Assembly (NCBI GenBank): GCA_017634595.1
Contig: JAGBNC010000021.1
Location: forward strand, 1 to 64,000
Source: Bacteroidales bacterium
GTDB lineage: Bacteria; Bacteroidota; Bacteroidia; Bacteroidales; UBA932
DNA: 64,000 nt
Direction of reading: 5' to 3'
Part shown: positions 43,533 to 52,475 of the stretch, one piece after another
How positions within the stretch are numbered: position 1 is the first letter of the stretch
How the letters are laid out: every line of letters starts with the position of its first letter
Position numbers and translations under genes: made by a program
Notes under the pieces: generated by a model
The model's input: the letters and a program-made list of their open reading frames with translations, nothing else
Databases searched by the model: none
Told to the model about the DNA's origin: nothing

Positions 43533-44588
43533 ATGGAGAACAAAAGCGGAATATCTTTCGTATCCCTTCCGTTCGCGGCCGGGGTGGCTTCAGGAGCCAT
43601 TGCCGGAGCGCCGTTTGAAGGAGCAATCGCAAGCAGTCTGGCATCCGTATGCTGCATCTACATAAGTATAGCCAAAGGCAGCCGCAGGCCCGCCGCCATG
43701 GCGGCCTTGTATTTCTGCCTTGGGGTAATGTGCTGGTGCACACGCGCTTTGTGTCCGGCCCCGACACCACCTCATGATTCAACGGCTCTGAATAAACTAG
43801 CCTGCATGATAGAAGATGCAGGATTCCCCGGAGAGCACAGCGCATCAATCTTGCAGGCGCTCCTGACAGGACGGCGGAATCTGCTCGCCCCGGCCACGAA
43901 AGCTGCCTTCAGGAAAAGCGGCGCATCGCATATACTGGCCCTCTCCGGACTGCACCTTGGGGTCTTATACGTTTTCGTCAAGCGGCTGCTTTCTCCGCTC
44001 GGCAACTCAAGATGCGCGCAGGTAATCAAAAGTATCATCACTATTGCTCTCAGCAGCTTCTATGCTTCTGCCACCGGAGCGTCGCCGTCGATAGTAAGGG
44101 CACTGCTATTTATCATCATATCCGAGGCCGGACGTCTGTTCACCCACAGAGACCGCACGCCCCTGGGCACCTACTGCACTGCCCTCACCATACAGCTATG
44201 CATCAGGCCGGACTTCATAGCTACGGCAGGGTTCCAGCTGTCGTATCTTGCCATGCTGGGCATCACCGTCCTGTACCCAAGGCTGGAGAGCTGGTTCCCT
44301 CCGACCCGGCTGCCGCTTGCTTCAAGATATATCTGGAAATGCGCGGCTCTTTCCATATCGTGCCAGCTGTTCACCGCTCCGGTGGTGTGGCTGCACTTCC
44401 GCACTTTCCCAACGTATTTCCTGATTACCAACCTCATAGCCATGCCGTTGACAGAACTGATCATCACGACGGCGGTCACTGTGCTACTGCTGAATGCAGC
44501 AGGTATCTGCCCGCAGTTTTTGGTGACTGCCGCGGGAGAAATGGTTAAAGTGCTGGAATTCTGTCTGAATGCTATTGCATCTATATGA
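43533..44588 (+). CDS. ComEC/Rec2-like competence protein, short form
   Basis: The 351-residue membrane protein carries the ComEC core (Competence domain): LTGRRNLLAPATKAAFRKSGASHILALSGLHLGVLYV and SPSIVRALLFIIISEAGRLFTHRDRTPL. ComEC forms the DNA-uptake channel of the inner membrane. Typical ComEC proteins are 600-750 residues with an N-terminal OB-like domain and a C-terminal metallo-beta-lactamase domain; both are absent, but many Bacteroidota have such short versions. It overlaps the SpoT-like gene tail-to-tail by 8 bp. Confidence 0.85.
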   Translation: MENKSGISFVSLPFAAGVASGAIAGAPFEGAIASSLASVCCIYISIAKGSRRPAAMAALYFCLGVMCWCTRALCPAPTPPHDSTALNKLACMIEDAGFPGEHSASILQALLTGRRNLLAPATKAAFRKSGASHILALSGLHLGVLYVFVKRLLSPLGNSRCAQVIKSIITIALSSFYASATGASPSIVRALLFIIISEAGRLFTHRDRTPLGTYCTALTIQLCIRPDFIATAGFQLSYLAMLGITVLYPRLESWFPPTRLPLASRYIWKCAALSISCQLFTAPVVWLHFRTFPTYFLITNLIAMPLTELIITTAVTVLLLNAAGICPQFLVTAAGEMVKVLEFCLNAIASI

Positions 44589-46446
44589 TGCGTTGGACCT
44601 CGTCCACGCCGTCGATCGCCGCAATGCTCTCCATAGTCAGGTGCAGTTCATCAACAGAATGCACAGGGAAATCAATCACGCACTCCACTATCTCGTCTTC
44701 GGTGTGTGTAAGCAGCTTATTCATAGAAAGGTGCTGACGCTCAACGAAGCAGTCGATAATGTCACGCAGCAGGTGGTAGCGGTCGATTGCCACTATACGG
44801 ATGCTTACGGGATACAGACGCGAAGGGTCGGGATCGAAAGCCACAGACACAAGGCTGTTGCCGTTTTCCGATGCCAGTTTGATGGCCTCCGGGCAATGAC
44901 GGCTGTGCACTGTCACCACTCCGTCGGGATCCTTGAAACCGATGACCTCCTCGCCCGGCAGCGGATTGCATTTGTCGCAGATCTTGTATGAGGGAGCGGC
45001 GGCGTTGCGAAGCAGGTCATGAAGGCGCCTGCGGGCCTTGTAAGTCTTGGCATAATCAAGCCACTCAGGCTTGGGAACCACGTCTTCTGAAGTGCCGATC
45101 TCCACACAGTCGCCGCGATGAAGCTCGGTCTTGATGGGGCTGAGTGCTCCGTTGATACGGGCATACTTGGCATGCTCGCCAATCTCGGAGTGCACTTCGA
45201 AGGCGAAATCAAGCGCCGTGGCGCCCTTGGGAAGTATGATACCCTTGCCCTTGGGAGTAAAAGCAAGAATGTCTTCGTTGTAGAGCGAAGAACTCACACC
45301 CTCCATGAAGATGTAGCCGTCGCCGCTTTCCGCTATGTTCTGAAGGACGGTCTTGAAGCGCTCCAGCCAGCTCTCGCCGCGTTCAACAATACAGCCAAGC
45401 TTGGAGTTGCGGTGCATACGCTCGGAGGCGATATGCAGTTCCTCCCAGGCACCGGCACGGTTCAGCATCTGCACATGGAAACTCTGGTAGCCGTTGTCCT
45501 TGGGATTGTCGATATAGCTGACAACGCTCCCGGGACGCTCCTTGAAATGGCTTGACAGACAAGAGTATATGAAAAGAGTGGTGTCCTTCTCAGGATCCTG
45601 GGAACGGGACCACTCAGTGATTGGCGTATAAATTATGCGCACGAAATGCTTGAAATCGACATGAGAGAAATCACAACCGACTTCGCGCATGGTGCGCCAA
45701 ATGCTATAGGGCTTACGATAGCGTATCTGAGTACGGGCAGGGATTCCTACCGTCTTGAAGATGTCATTGATCTCGTCCGTGAACTCCTGAAGTGCCGGCT
45801 GGGTACGCAGGCGGTCTTCATCAAGCTGCCGCTGAATCACCTCGTACTCACGGGGGCAGCGGAAACGGAAGGAAAGGTTCTCAAGCTCGGTCTTGACATG
45901 ATAGAGCCCAAGGCGTCCTGCCAGAGGAGCATAGAAGAAATCCGTCTCCCCGGCAATTTTCATCTGCTTATCGGGGCGCATACTGTCAAGGGTACGCATA
46001 TTATGCAGACGGTCAGATAGCTTGACCAGCAATGCTCGGACATCATAATGTACCGACTCCAGTATCTGCCTGTAGTTATCTACCTGCTTGGTATATTCGT
46101 AGTTATGCTTCTTGCGCTTGGTGACCACATCGACCAGGAAGGCCACATCGTCGCCGAACCTCGCCCGTATATCCTCGACGGTGTATTCAGTATCTTCGGC
46201 CACATCGTGAAGGAAAGCTGCAATGACCGTATTGGCATCGAGCTCAAGCTCTTCGGCTGCGATAGTTGCAACAGCAATAGGATGTACAATGTACGGCTCA
46301 CCGGTGTTACGCTTTTGTCCCTTATGGGCCTCAGAAGCCATTGCAAACGCATCTTTAATGCGCTGCAGGTCCTCCGGGCTCACTCGTCCCGCCATCACTT
46401 CGAATACGTGATCTGCCGACTGTTGTATCCTGTCTGTTTCTTCCAT
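44581..46446 (-). CDS. RelA/SpoT homologue with intact hydrolase and unusual synthetase domain
   Basis: From MEETDRIQQ the protein has 621 residues: HD hydrolase (His55, HD 80-81, ED 84-85, LSDRLHNMRTL), a synthetase region (about 240-345), TGS (about 385-450), a Cys-rich zinc-finger-like segment (CDKCN) and a C-terminal ACT domain. The hydrolase set is complete. The synthetase motifs are off consensus: the usual D-L-x-A-x-R reads VDFKHFVRIIY with F five residues before Arg270, and E-x-Q-I-R-T reads EELHIASER. It may mainly break down (p)ppGpp. The stop of the FISUMP gene at 46448 fixes this start. Confidence 0.85.
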   Translation of the reverse strand: MEETDRIQQSADHVFEVMAGRVSPEDLQRIKDAFAMASEAHKGQKRNTGEPYIVHPIAVATIAAEELELDANTVIAAFLHDVAEDTEYTVEDIRARFGDDVAFLVDVVTKRKKHNYEYTKQVDNYRQILESVHYDVRALLVKLSDRLHNMRTLDSMRPDKQMKIAGETDFFYAPLAGRLGLYHVKTELENLSFRFRCPREYEVIQRQLDEDRLRTQPALQEFTDEINDIFKTVGIPARTQIRYRKPYSIWRTMREVGCDFSHVDFKHFVRIIYTPITEWSRSQDPEKDTTLFIYSCLSSHFKERPGSVVSYIDNPKDNGYQSFHVQMLNRAGAWEELHIASERMHRNSKLGCIVERGESWLERFKTVLQNIAESGDGYIFMEGVSSSLYNEDILAFTPKGKGIILPKGATALDFAFEVHSEIGEHAKYARINGALSPIKTELHRGDCVEIGTSEDVVPKPEWLDYAKTYKARRRLHDLLRNAAAPSYKICDKCNPLPGEEVIGFKDPDGVVTVHSRHCPEAIKLASENGNSLVSVAFDPDPSRLYPVSIRIVAIDRYHLLRDIIDCFVERQHLSMNKLLTHTEDEIVECVIDFPVHSVDELHLTMESIAAIDGVDEVQRII

Positions 46447-46447
46447 A

Positions 46448-47467
46448 TCAACGCACGCATCGCACGCTGGCCGCAAAATAATCCTTGTCGGCAGCGCCTA
46501 CATATACATTGTCGTTTTCTTTGTAAATATAACGGTACACGCCCTTCCCGTCAAACTCGTCGGAGGTCCAGAAAGCGGCGTAAGATTGATATCCTATATA
46601 CACCCAGCCATCTTCCAGAGCGGCATAGCCGACCGGGATCACGCTGATAGACTTGTCAGTAATCTTCACGTCCCTGTAATACAGCCACATAAGATTTCCG
46701 TTGAACTTTGCCTTCACCATGAGCTGTCCCGCTCCGGATGGAGAGTTTTCAAACGGCTTAAGGTCGGAAGGAGCGCCGGAAGCCTTCAAGAGGGCCACCC
46801 ACTCTGATTCACTTGGCAGGTGCCAGCCTTCTGGACAAGCCTTCTGTGCCTCTTTCCAAGTATAGAACGCTCCGAAAATATTCTGCATGGCCCGGCTCCC
46901 TGCATAGGAACGCCCGAAGGTCTCTTTTCCGGAAGCATCACGCTCTACGTAAGACAGATTTGCGCGTATCCAATCGCGCCCGCCCACAGAAGTAATGCTG
47001 TAGTCGCGTCCATGGAGCTTCTCCACCATATCATCCTCATGTGCAGGAAGGTCCGTGATAGATCCATTGACAGGATCGTCCTTGACCACGGTAAAATAGA
47101 TAAAAGCATTGGATACAAAATACTTGTCGGACGATTTAACAGGAAATGCCGCGACTGTCAGAGTGAAATTGCCGAGAGTGTCAGGAATCTCGTAATAATA
47201 AGTAACAGAGGAGTTTAAAATGGTATCTCTGTGGTCTTTTCTGGCAGAAGACGCAAAGTAATAGCCAACATCTGTCCCGTCAGGAGCGGAAATACCGCTG
47301 GCCTTTATCTCGTACTTTTCACCGGGAGTGACATAGTTCGGTATCTCGCACTGGATACTCAGCTTTCCGTTCATATACACTTTTGAAGTCTCCTGCTTTT
47401 TACAGGAAGACAGGGCAAGTACAAAGAACGAAGCCAGTATTACGCAATATGATTTAAATTTCATCAT
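46448..47467 (-). CDS. FISUMP-domain lipoprotein
   Basis: The 339-residue protein has a lipoprotein signal (VLALSSCKKQ) and a C-terminal FISUMP (Fibrobacter succinogenes major paralogous) domain at about 160-339: GRDWIRANLSYVE, AQKACPEGWHLPSESEWVALL, FWTSDEF, AASVRCVR. The N-terminal part resembles an Ig-like fold. Such lipoproteins are outer-membrane, surface-exposed, often repeated in Bacteroidales genomes, and of unknown role. Its stop lies 1 bp before the SpoT-like start, so the two may share a transcript. It diverges from apbE. Confidence 0.85.
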   Translation of the reverse strand: MMKFKSYCVILASFFVLALSSCKKQETSKVYMNGKLSIQCEIPNYVTPGEKYEIKASGISAPDGTDVGYYFASSARKDHRDTILNSSVTYYYEIPDTLGNFTLTVAAFPVKSSDKYFVSNAFIYFTVVKDDPVNGSITDLPAHEDDMVEKLHGRDYSITSVGGRDWIRANLSYVERDASGKETFGRSYAGSRAMQNIFGAFYTWKEAQKACPEGWHLPSESEWVALLKASGAPSDLKPFENSPSGAGQLMVKAKFNGNLMWLYYRDVKITDKSISVIPVGYAALEDGWVYIGYQSYAAFWTSDEFDGKGVYRYIYKENDNVYVGAADKDYFAASVRCVR

Positions 47468-47515
47468 CTTCTAGTTATGAATTGCAAATATGGTCAATTT
47501 TACGGGAATTTCCGC

Positions 47516-47523
47516 TACCTTTG
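47516..47523 (+). promoter_or_regulatory. -7 box of apbE
   Basis: TACCTTTG, 19 bases before the ATG at 47543. It sits inside a longer in-frame extension (47477), which supports the downstream start. No clear -33 element. Confidence 0.6.
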
Positions 47524-47542
47524 TGCAAATAGTTTGCCGAAA

Positions 47543-48472
47543 ATGAATCTTAAAACAATAGTTTGCGCCCTTTCAGCCCTTGTGCTGTGCTCTTGTGCGG
47601 GCAAGTACGAGGTCGTGAGCGGATACGCACAGGGCGGCATATACAGTGTCAAGTACAACAGTTCGGGGGTAAAAGTCAGCCGGGCACAGATACAGACCGC
47701 GGTGGACGGCATACTTGAGCAGATTGATACAAGTTTGTCGGGGTACAACAAAAAATCAATACTCAGCCGCCGGAATGCAGGAGAAGATGTAGAACTCAAC
47801 GACATGTTCCTGGAGGTACAGGCCCTTGCGGAGCATTACAAGGAAATAACCGGAGGTGCATTCGATGCAGCGGCGGGCCCGCTGTTCGATATATGGGGAT
47901 TCGGTTTTACCTCGGACAGCCTTCCTTCGGAAGAGGCAATTGCAGCAGCAAAAGAGCGCTGCGCCAGAAAGGAAGTGCTCAATTTCAACGCTATAGCCCA
48001 AGGCTACAGTTGTGACAAAGTGGCGGATTACCTGCATTCCATAGGAGTTAAGGACATGCTGGTCGATATAGGGGAGATTTACTGCGAGGGCCTTAATCCA
48101 GACGGACGCGGCTGGTCCATTGCGATAGATACTCCTTCAGACGGCAACAATACTCCCGGAGCGTTGATTTCAGAAATCTGGCGCTCCGACGGCGGGGCTT
48201 ACGGAGTGGTGACCTCGGGCAACTACCGCAAATTCTACGTCAAGGACGGGAAGAAATACGCCCACACAATAGACCCTCGCACCGGGCGTCCCGTCGAGCA
48301 TAACCTATTAAGTGCTACGGTAATAGCCCATACGGCAACTGAGGCGGACGCTCTGGCCACTTACTTCATGGTAATTGGCTTTGATGATGCCCGTGCCTGG
48401 GTGGAAGCCCACGACGGAATAGAAGCCTGCTTGATAACGGACAGTCAGACCTGGACTTCCGAGAATTTCTGA
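47543..48472 (+). CDS. apbE: FAD:protein FMN transferase (ApbE), lipoprotein
   Basis: ApbE attaches FMN covalently to threonine in proteins such as the Na+-pumping NQR/RNF complexes. The 309-residue protein has a lipoprotein signal (ALVLCSCAGK), then the ApbE core with GGAFDAAAGPLFDIWGFG, NFNAIAQGYSCDKVADYL and the C-terminal KKYAHTIDPRTGRPVEHNLLSATVIAHTATEADALAT motif. It acts at the periplasmic face. The start is MNLKTIVCALSALVL. It converges with the ABC gene (17 bp between stops). Confidence 0.94.
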   Translation: MNLKTIVCALSALVLCSCAGKYEVVSGYAQGGIYSVKYNSSGVKVSRAQIQTAVDGILEQIDTSLSGYNKKSILSRRNAGEDVELNDMFLEVQALAEHYKEITGGAFDAAAGPLFDIWGFGFTSDSLPSEEAIAAAKERCARKEVLNFNAIAQGYSCDKVADYLHSIGVKDMLVDIGEIYCEGLNPDGRGWSIAIDTPSDGNNTPGALISEIWRSDGGAYGVVTSGNYRKFYVKDGKKYAHTIDPRTGRPVEHNLLSATVIAHTATEADALATYFMVIGFDDARAWVEAHDGIEACLITDSQTWTSENF

Positions 48473-48489
48473 ACAGGCCTTGCGCCCGT

Positions 48490-50124
48490 CTATAGTTTCA
48501 GAACTTTGTCGGCGTAACTTGTAGCGGCAGGGCGGTGTGTAATGCACAGAATCGTCTTGCTGCCGCGGTAGCGGGCACCAAGTCTCTCCAGAAGTTCCAG
48601 TTCCGTGTCTGCGTCAAGTGCAGAAGTAGCCTCGTCAAGCACCAGAATACCGCCGGGACGCAAAAGGGCACGTGCGATAGCGATACGCTGGGCCTGCCCC
48701 TCGCTAAGCCCCTCACCGATCTCGGCGCACACCGTCTCAAGTCCATCCTGCAGATTGTACACGAAATCAGCTGCCGCCAGATGCAGGACCTCGCGCAATT
48801 CATCGTCAGAAGCATCAGGCTTTGCGAGCAGGAGATTATCACGTATAGTCCCGCTCATCAGTGAATTACCCTGGGGGACATACATAAAGTTGCAGCGCGT
48901 GCGCACTCCTGACTCCACTTCGGTACCGGCCTTGTCGTACAGGACGACGGAGCCGCTATCGGGAGGGAGAAGGGCCATGATAACCCTCACCAGAGTTGAC
49001 TTTCCGGCCCCGGTAGAGCCAATGATGGCAGTCATAGAGCCGGGGGCGAAATCGAAGTCCAGATCCTTCACCACAGGGTTGTTCACGCCTTCGTAGGTGA
49101 ATGCAAGATGCTCCACACGCACTCCAGGTGCGCCTTGAAGCACAATATCATCTCCTTCTTCTTCCTGCGGCGCCTCTATAATGTCCAGAAGCCTGTCTTC
49201 GGAAGAAAGGGCACGGATGAAGGCAGGGATCTGCAACGCAATACCTGCTACAGGCCTCTGCACCTGTCCCACAAGCTGCAGGAACGCGACCATAGTACCA
49301 TAACCCAGGCTGCCGTCCCTCAGGCCGAACACACCCCACAGAAACACAAGAGCATATCCAGCTGCAAAACCCAGCTGCATAAACCCACGTGACACTGCGT
49401 TGTAATTCAAACGGACAAGCGTCCTGTCATAGACATATTCCTGATAGCCGCCCAGCTTTTCCATCACCTTGCCGGCAGCTCCGAGCATACGCACGAGCAC
49501 ACGCCTCTGAGTGTTTTCTTGAATATGCCCCTGGACCTTGGCGTCTCCAGCCCTGATCTCCCCGGTAAGTGCCCTCAACTTTTTGAAAAAGAGCCTGCTG
49601 CACAGCACTGCAACGGGCATTATCAGCAGCAATATCCAGGCAAGATTGGGAGAGAGCACAAAAATATAGGCTGATGCTCCGATAAGTTGGATGATGGTTA
49701 TCAGCAGATCAGGTACAGTAACGCAGATGAAATCCACTACCACCCTTATATCCTCTTCCAGACGGCTGACGGTATCACCGCTGTGCAGGCGGTCCTTCCC
49801 GTTCCAGGTACTGAATAGAACCTTGCGGAAGGCCGATTCACGAAGGGCGTTCTGAGCCTTGACCACTATCAGACCTTCCCAATAGCGCGCACCTACACGG
49901 CAAATCAGCTGCACAAGCATGATGCCGAGCATCAGGTACACAAAGGTCATAAGGTCGCCCCGTGCAGCACCTGTTGCAACATCAACGACCTTCTTAGACA
50001 CCCACACGAATCCCAGGGAAGAAGCCACACCCAGCAAGCCGATAAGCACGCTCAGCAGCACACGGGCTCCATGCGGACGCAACATCCGCATCAGTCCCCT
50101 GAAACACTCGTGGAAAGGTCTCAT
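48490..50124 (-). CDS. ABC exporter of the RiPP-like cassette (fused membrane and ATPase domains)
   Basis: The 544-residue half-transporter has a six-helix membrane domain (about 1-310) and an ATPase with Walker A GSTGAGKST, signature LSEGQAQR and Walker B ILVLDEATSALD. There is no C39 peptidase at the N terminus, so leader removal would need the S26 peptidase two genes upstream. It is the last gene of the tightly overlapping operon HPrK-like, S26, PqqD, ABC, and probably exports the modified peptide. The overlap with PqqD is one base. Confidence 0.88.
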   Translation of the reverse strand: MRPFHECFRGLMRMLRPHGARVLLSVLIGLLGVASSLGFVWVSKKVVDVATGAARGDLMTFVYLMLGIMLVQLICRVGARYWEGLIVVKAQNALRESAFRKVLFSTWNGKDRLHSGDTVSRLEEDIRVVVDFICVTVPDLLITIIQLIGASAYIFVLSPNLAWILLLIMPVAVLCSRLFFKKLRALTGEIRAGDAKVQGHIQENTQRRVLVRMLGAAGKVMEKLGGYQEYVYDRTLVRLNYNAVSRGFMQLGFAAGYALVFLWGVFGLRDGSLGYGTMVAFLQLVGQVQRPVAGIALQIPAFIRALSSEDRLLDIIEAPQEEEGDDIVLQGAPGVRVEHLAFTYEGVNNPVVKDLDFDFAPGSMTAIIGSTGAGKSTLVRVIMALLPPDSGSVVLYDKAGTEVESGVRTRCNFMYVPQGNSLMSGTIRDNLLLAKPDASDDELREVLHLAAADFVYNLQDGLETVCAEIGEGLSEGQAQRIAIARALLRPGGILVLDEATSALDADTELELLERLGARYRGSKTILCITHRPAATSYADKVLKL

Positions 50125-50393
50125 TATTCAGTAGCTATACCTGCCTCAATCCATTTGGCGGCAATCGCCTCGGAGTCCTTAAGAGCAGTCTCGCGGTCGA
50201 CTTCGTAGCGGCCTACCAGGAGGTCGGCCAGGTCTTCGGCCGTAAACTCTTTACCGTCAACGGATTTCCACAAAAAAGCTGCAGACTCGTTGAGCGATAT
50301 CATTTTGTTGAAATTAATCTTCTGAATGCTCTCGGCGGTGATGATAAATTCTTTGCCAAGAGGACGAAGAGTAAAGCCTTCTACAGTTTTCAT
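50124..50393 (-). CDS. PqqD-family RiPP recognition element
   Basis: The 89-residue protein matches the PqqD family (LRPLGKEFIITAES..., NESAAFLWKSVDGKEFTAEDLADLLVGRYEVDRETALKDSEAIAAKW), a winged-helix-like fold that binds leader peptides of ribosomally made, modified peptides (RRE). It overlaps the S26 gene by 4 bp and the ABC gene by 1 bp. Its presence is the main reason to regard the operon as peptide-modifying. No precursor peptide or radical SAM enzyme is seen beside it. Confidence 0.87.
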   Translation of the reverse strand: MKTVEGFTLRPLGKEFIITAESIQKINFNKMISLNESAAFLWKSVDGKEFTAEDLADLLVGRYEVDRETALKDSEAIAAKWIEAGIATE

Positions 50394-50848
50394 AATATCT
50401 TAATTCTTCTATAAATTCCTAAAACACAACGTCTTACTAAACGAGGAGCGTTCACCCAGCGACGGCTCCTCCGTTCAAAGCCGGGGGTCCCGCAGTCTAT
50501 CCGCTTGTCGCCGTTCCTGAGAATAGCAGTAACCGTGCCGCACACATCTGCCAGAGTGCAATGCTCAGTACCGTCAAGATTGCCGTCCCCCTTGAGACGC
50601 AGATTCTCACCGTTTATAGCGTTGACCCTATGCAGTACATAATGCCCTGGAGTAAGCTGGCAAAGCACTATGTCCCCGATATTTACCGACGTCTTCTTAA
50701 TGAGCTCGACGCTGTCCCGCTCGCCCCTGATAAAGGGTGACATGCTGGAGCCCTTGGTGGCGATTATCACGGATTTCCCTTCCGCAAGGAAGCGGGAAAC
50801 CTCCCCCAGCATCACAGCATTGGGCAATATGACCTTGGACGTTTTCAT
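50390..50848 (-). CDS. S24/S26-type (Sec11/SipW-like) signal peptidase-like protein
   Basis: The 152-residue protein has the nucleophile Ser35 in KGSSMSPFIRGERD, and His73 in YVLHRVNAI where bacterial leader peptidases have Lys, followed by LRLKGDGN. That Ser/His layout is that of SipW/Sec11-type peptidases. The end (RRCVLGIYRRI) is basic, with no strong membrane helix. In this operon it probably cuts the leader of a PqqD-bound peptide. It overlaps the genes on both sides by 4 bp. Confidence 0.83.
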   Translation of the reverse strand: MKTSKVILPNAVMLGEVSRFLAEGKSVIIATKGSSMSPFIRGERDSVELIKKTSVNIGDIVLCQLTPGHYVLHRVNAINGENLRLKGDGNLDGTEHCTLADVCGTVTAILRNGDKRIDCGTPGFERRSRRWVNAPRLVRRCVLGIYRRIKIL

Positions 50849-51732
50849 TTCAGTACTTCAGCTGCGCACACCCTTGCCGCTTCTTCGTCGGGACGACAGT
50901 CCAGCACGTAGCAGGCAGTAGTGGTAACAATCTTTTCCAATGCCGCATGCAGTCCGTCGGCAATGGTCTTGTCGGCCTTGAAACCCGAACTCGAGGAATA
51001 AAGCAAAGCGTAGGACTCCAGCAGGCCGAGAAGAGTAATCTTGTTCTCGGAGCAACGGCGGATACGCACAAAAGCCCCCACAGGCGCCTCTACATTGCGG
51101 TAGCAGGGAGTCTTGCCGCTCCAGGGAGAGCCATATGCTATGATACGGCCGTCGGGCCATACGCGCACTATCGGGTTATCGTCGTTCATAAGCTCGGTGC
51201 CGGGGATATGTTTCAGCCAAAGGCTGCTGTGCGTACTTTTGCCAGTACCGCTACGAGCCAGGAACAGGAATGCCTTGCCTGAATTGCCCACCATGGAGGC
51301 ATGCATTTCAAGGGTACCGAGAGGCGCCGTGCGGAAAGCGAAAAGGAGCATCAGCGAATTATTGATTCCGAACAAAGCATCGGACACTTTCCTTGTATCC
51401 AGCATGAGCCTTCCCCTGGAAAAGTCGGCATTGCTGCGCATGTGGGAATGGCACGGAATCCTCTTGTCCGGCGACATGTCGAAATCCCAGCTATCCTTGT
51501 TACGCCATAGCTTGATCACAGTCTCTCCGTCTTCGGTAGGCACGTCATATACCAGCTCCCCGCCTTCCAGCGGCGCATATTCATCACGCACCAGCTCCAG
51601 CTCGAACAAAGGTTCCGCGTCAGGAGAATCAATCTCAAAGGGCTCATACTGAGTAAGCCTGGGCCAGATAGTGCATGATTCCGGAAGGGAAAGGGAAAAA
51701 ACGTGTCCGGCGACTTTATAGTATTTGGTCAT
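50845..51732 (-). CDS. HPr kinase-like P-loop kinase of the RiPP-like cassette
   Basis: The 295-residue protein starts MTKYYKVAGHVFSLSLP. It has an HprK-like fold: His144 in LEMHASMVG, the P-loop ARSGTGKSTHSSLW (161-167), Asp184-Asp185 in LMNDDNPIV and GSPWSGKT (201-208). Similar kinases occur in lasso-peptide and other RiPP clusters, where some phosphorylate the peptide; others have unknown targets. A longer frame to 51804 is excluded by the promoter box at 51756-51763. It is the first gene of the four-gene operon. Confidence 0.82.
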   Translation of the reverse strand: MTKYYKVAGHVFSLSLPESCTIWPRLTQYEPFEIDSPDAEPLFELELVRDEYAPLEGGELVYDVPTEDGETVIKLWRNKDSWDFDMSPDKRIPCHSHMRSNADFSRGRLMLDTRKVSDALFGINNSLMLLFAFRTAPLGTLEMHASMVGNSGKAFLFLARSGTGKSTHSSLWLKHIPGTELMNDDNPIVRVWPDGRIIAYGSPWSGKTPCYRNVEAPVGAFVRIRRCSENKITLLGLLESYALLYSSSSGFKADKTIADGLHAALEKIVTTTACYVLDCRPDEEAARVCAAEVLK

Positions 51733-51755
51733 AGTCTCATATCTATTTGAGCTTA

Positions 51756-51763
51756 CAAAGATA
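51756..51763 (-). promoter_or_regulatory. -7 box of the RiPP-like operon
   Basis: TATCTTTG on the minus strand, 23 bases before the kinase ATG at 51732. It lies 11 bp from the -7 box of the divergent gene at 51775. Confidence 0.55.
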
Positions 51764-51774
51764 AAAAAAAGTAT

Positions 51775-51782
51775 TATATTTG
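51775..51782 (+). promoter_or_regulatory. -7 box of the DUF4290-ftsK operon
   Basis: TATATTTG, 24 bases before the ATG at 51807. Confidence 0.55.
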
Positions 51783-51806
51783 CTATCTGACAATAATTGT
51801 ACATAT

Positions 51807-52475
51807 ATGGAACAAACTCAAAATAACATCGGGCTGGATTACAATACGGAGCGGGAGAAGCTCGATATGCCGGAATATGGAAGGAACGTGCTGAAAATGG
51901 TCGAGTTGATGAAATCCATTCCGGACCGCGAAAAACGCACCCAGCAGGCCAGGGCCATTATCAAAGTGATGGAACTGCTGAACCCTCAAGTACGCACATT
52001 GGACAATTTCGACCATAAGCTCTGGGACCACCTGTACATGATCGCAGGTTACGATCTGGATGTAGATTCTCCTTACCCTGCTCCCGAAGAGGCCGAGATG
52101 AAGACCAGGCCTGTGCCCATCCCCATGAAGGGAGAGAAGATCAAAGCCACCCACTACGGACGCAACATCGAGAAAATCATTGGTTTGCTGTGCGCAGAGC
52201 CCGAAAGCGAGGTCAAGACAGAAATGATACGAGCGCTTGCCATCTATATGCGGCAGCAGTATCTGATATGGAACAAAGACAGCGTGTCGGACGAGACGAT
52301 ATTCAAAGACATCGAGAAGCTCTCCGACCACAAGCTGAAGGTCCCTGAAGGTCTAAAACTCAATCAAATTAGCCAGGATACACAGTTTAACCGTCCCGGG
52401 CTCAACATCAATGTCGGCCAGGGAGGCGGAAAGAATCGTAATTATCGTAAAAACAACAAAGGAAAGAGAAAATAA
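51807..52475 (+). CDS. DUF4290-family protein
   Basis: The 222-residue protein belongs to DUF4290, found across Bacteroidota; the core is LDMPEYGRNVLKMVELMKSIPDREKRTQQARAIIKVMELLNPQ and THYGRNIEKIIGLL. The C terminus is Gly/Asn/Lys rich (VGQGGGKNRNYRKNNKGKRK). The function is unknown; a nucleic-acid-binding tail is only a guess. The start is MEQTQNN; a longer frame to 51780 overlaps the promoter. Its stop shares one base with the ftsK start (TAATG). Confidence 0.88.
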   Translation: MEQTQNNIGLDYNTEREKLDMPEYGRNVLKMVELMKSIPDREKRTQQARAIIKVMELLNPQVRTLDNFDHKLWDHLYMIAGYDLDVDSPYPAPEEAEMKTRPVPIPMKGEKIKATHYGRNIEKIIGLLCAEPESEVKTEMIRALAIYMRQQYLIWNKDSVSDETIFKDIEKLSDHKLKVPEGLKLNQISQDTQFNRPGLNINVGQGGGKNRNYRKNNKGKRK

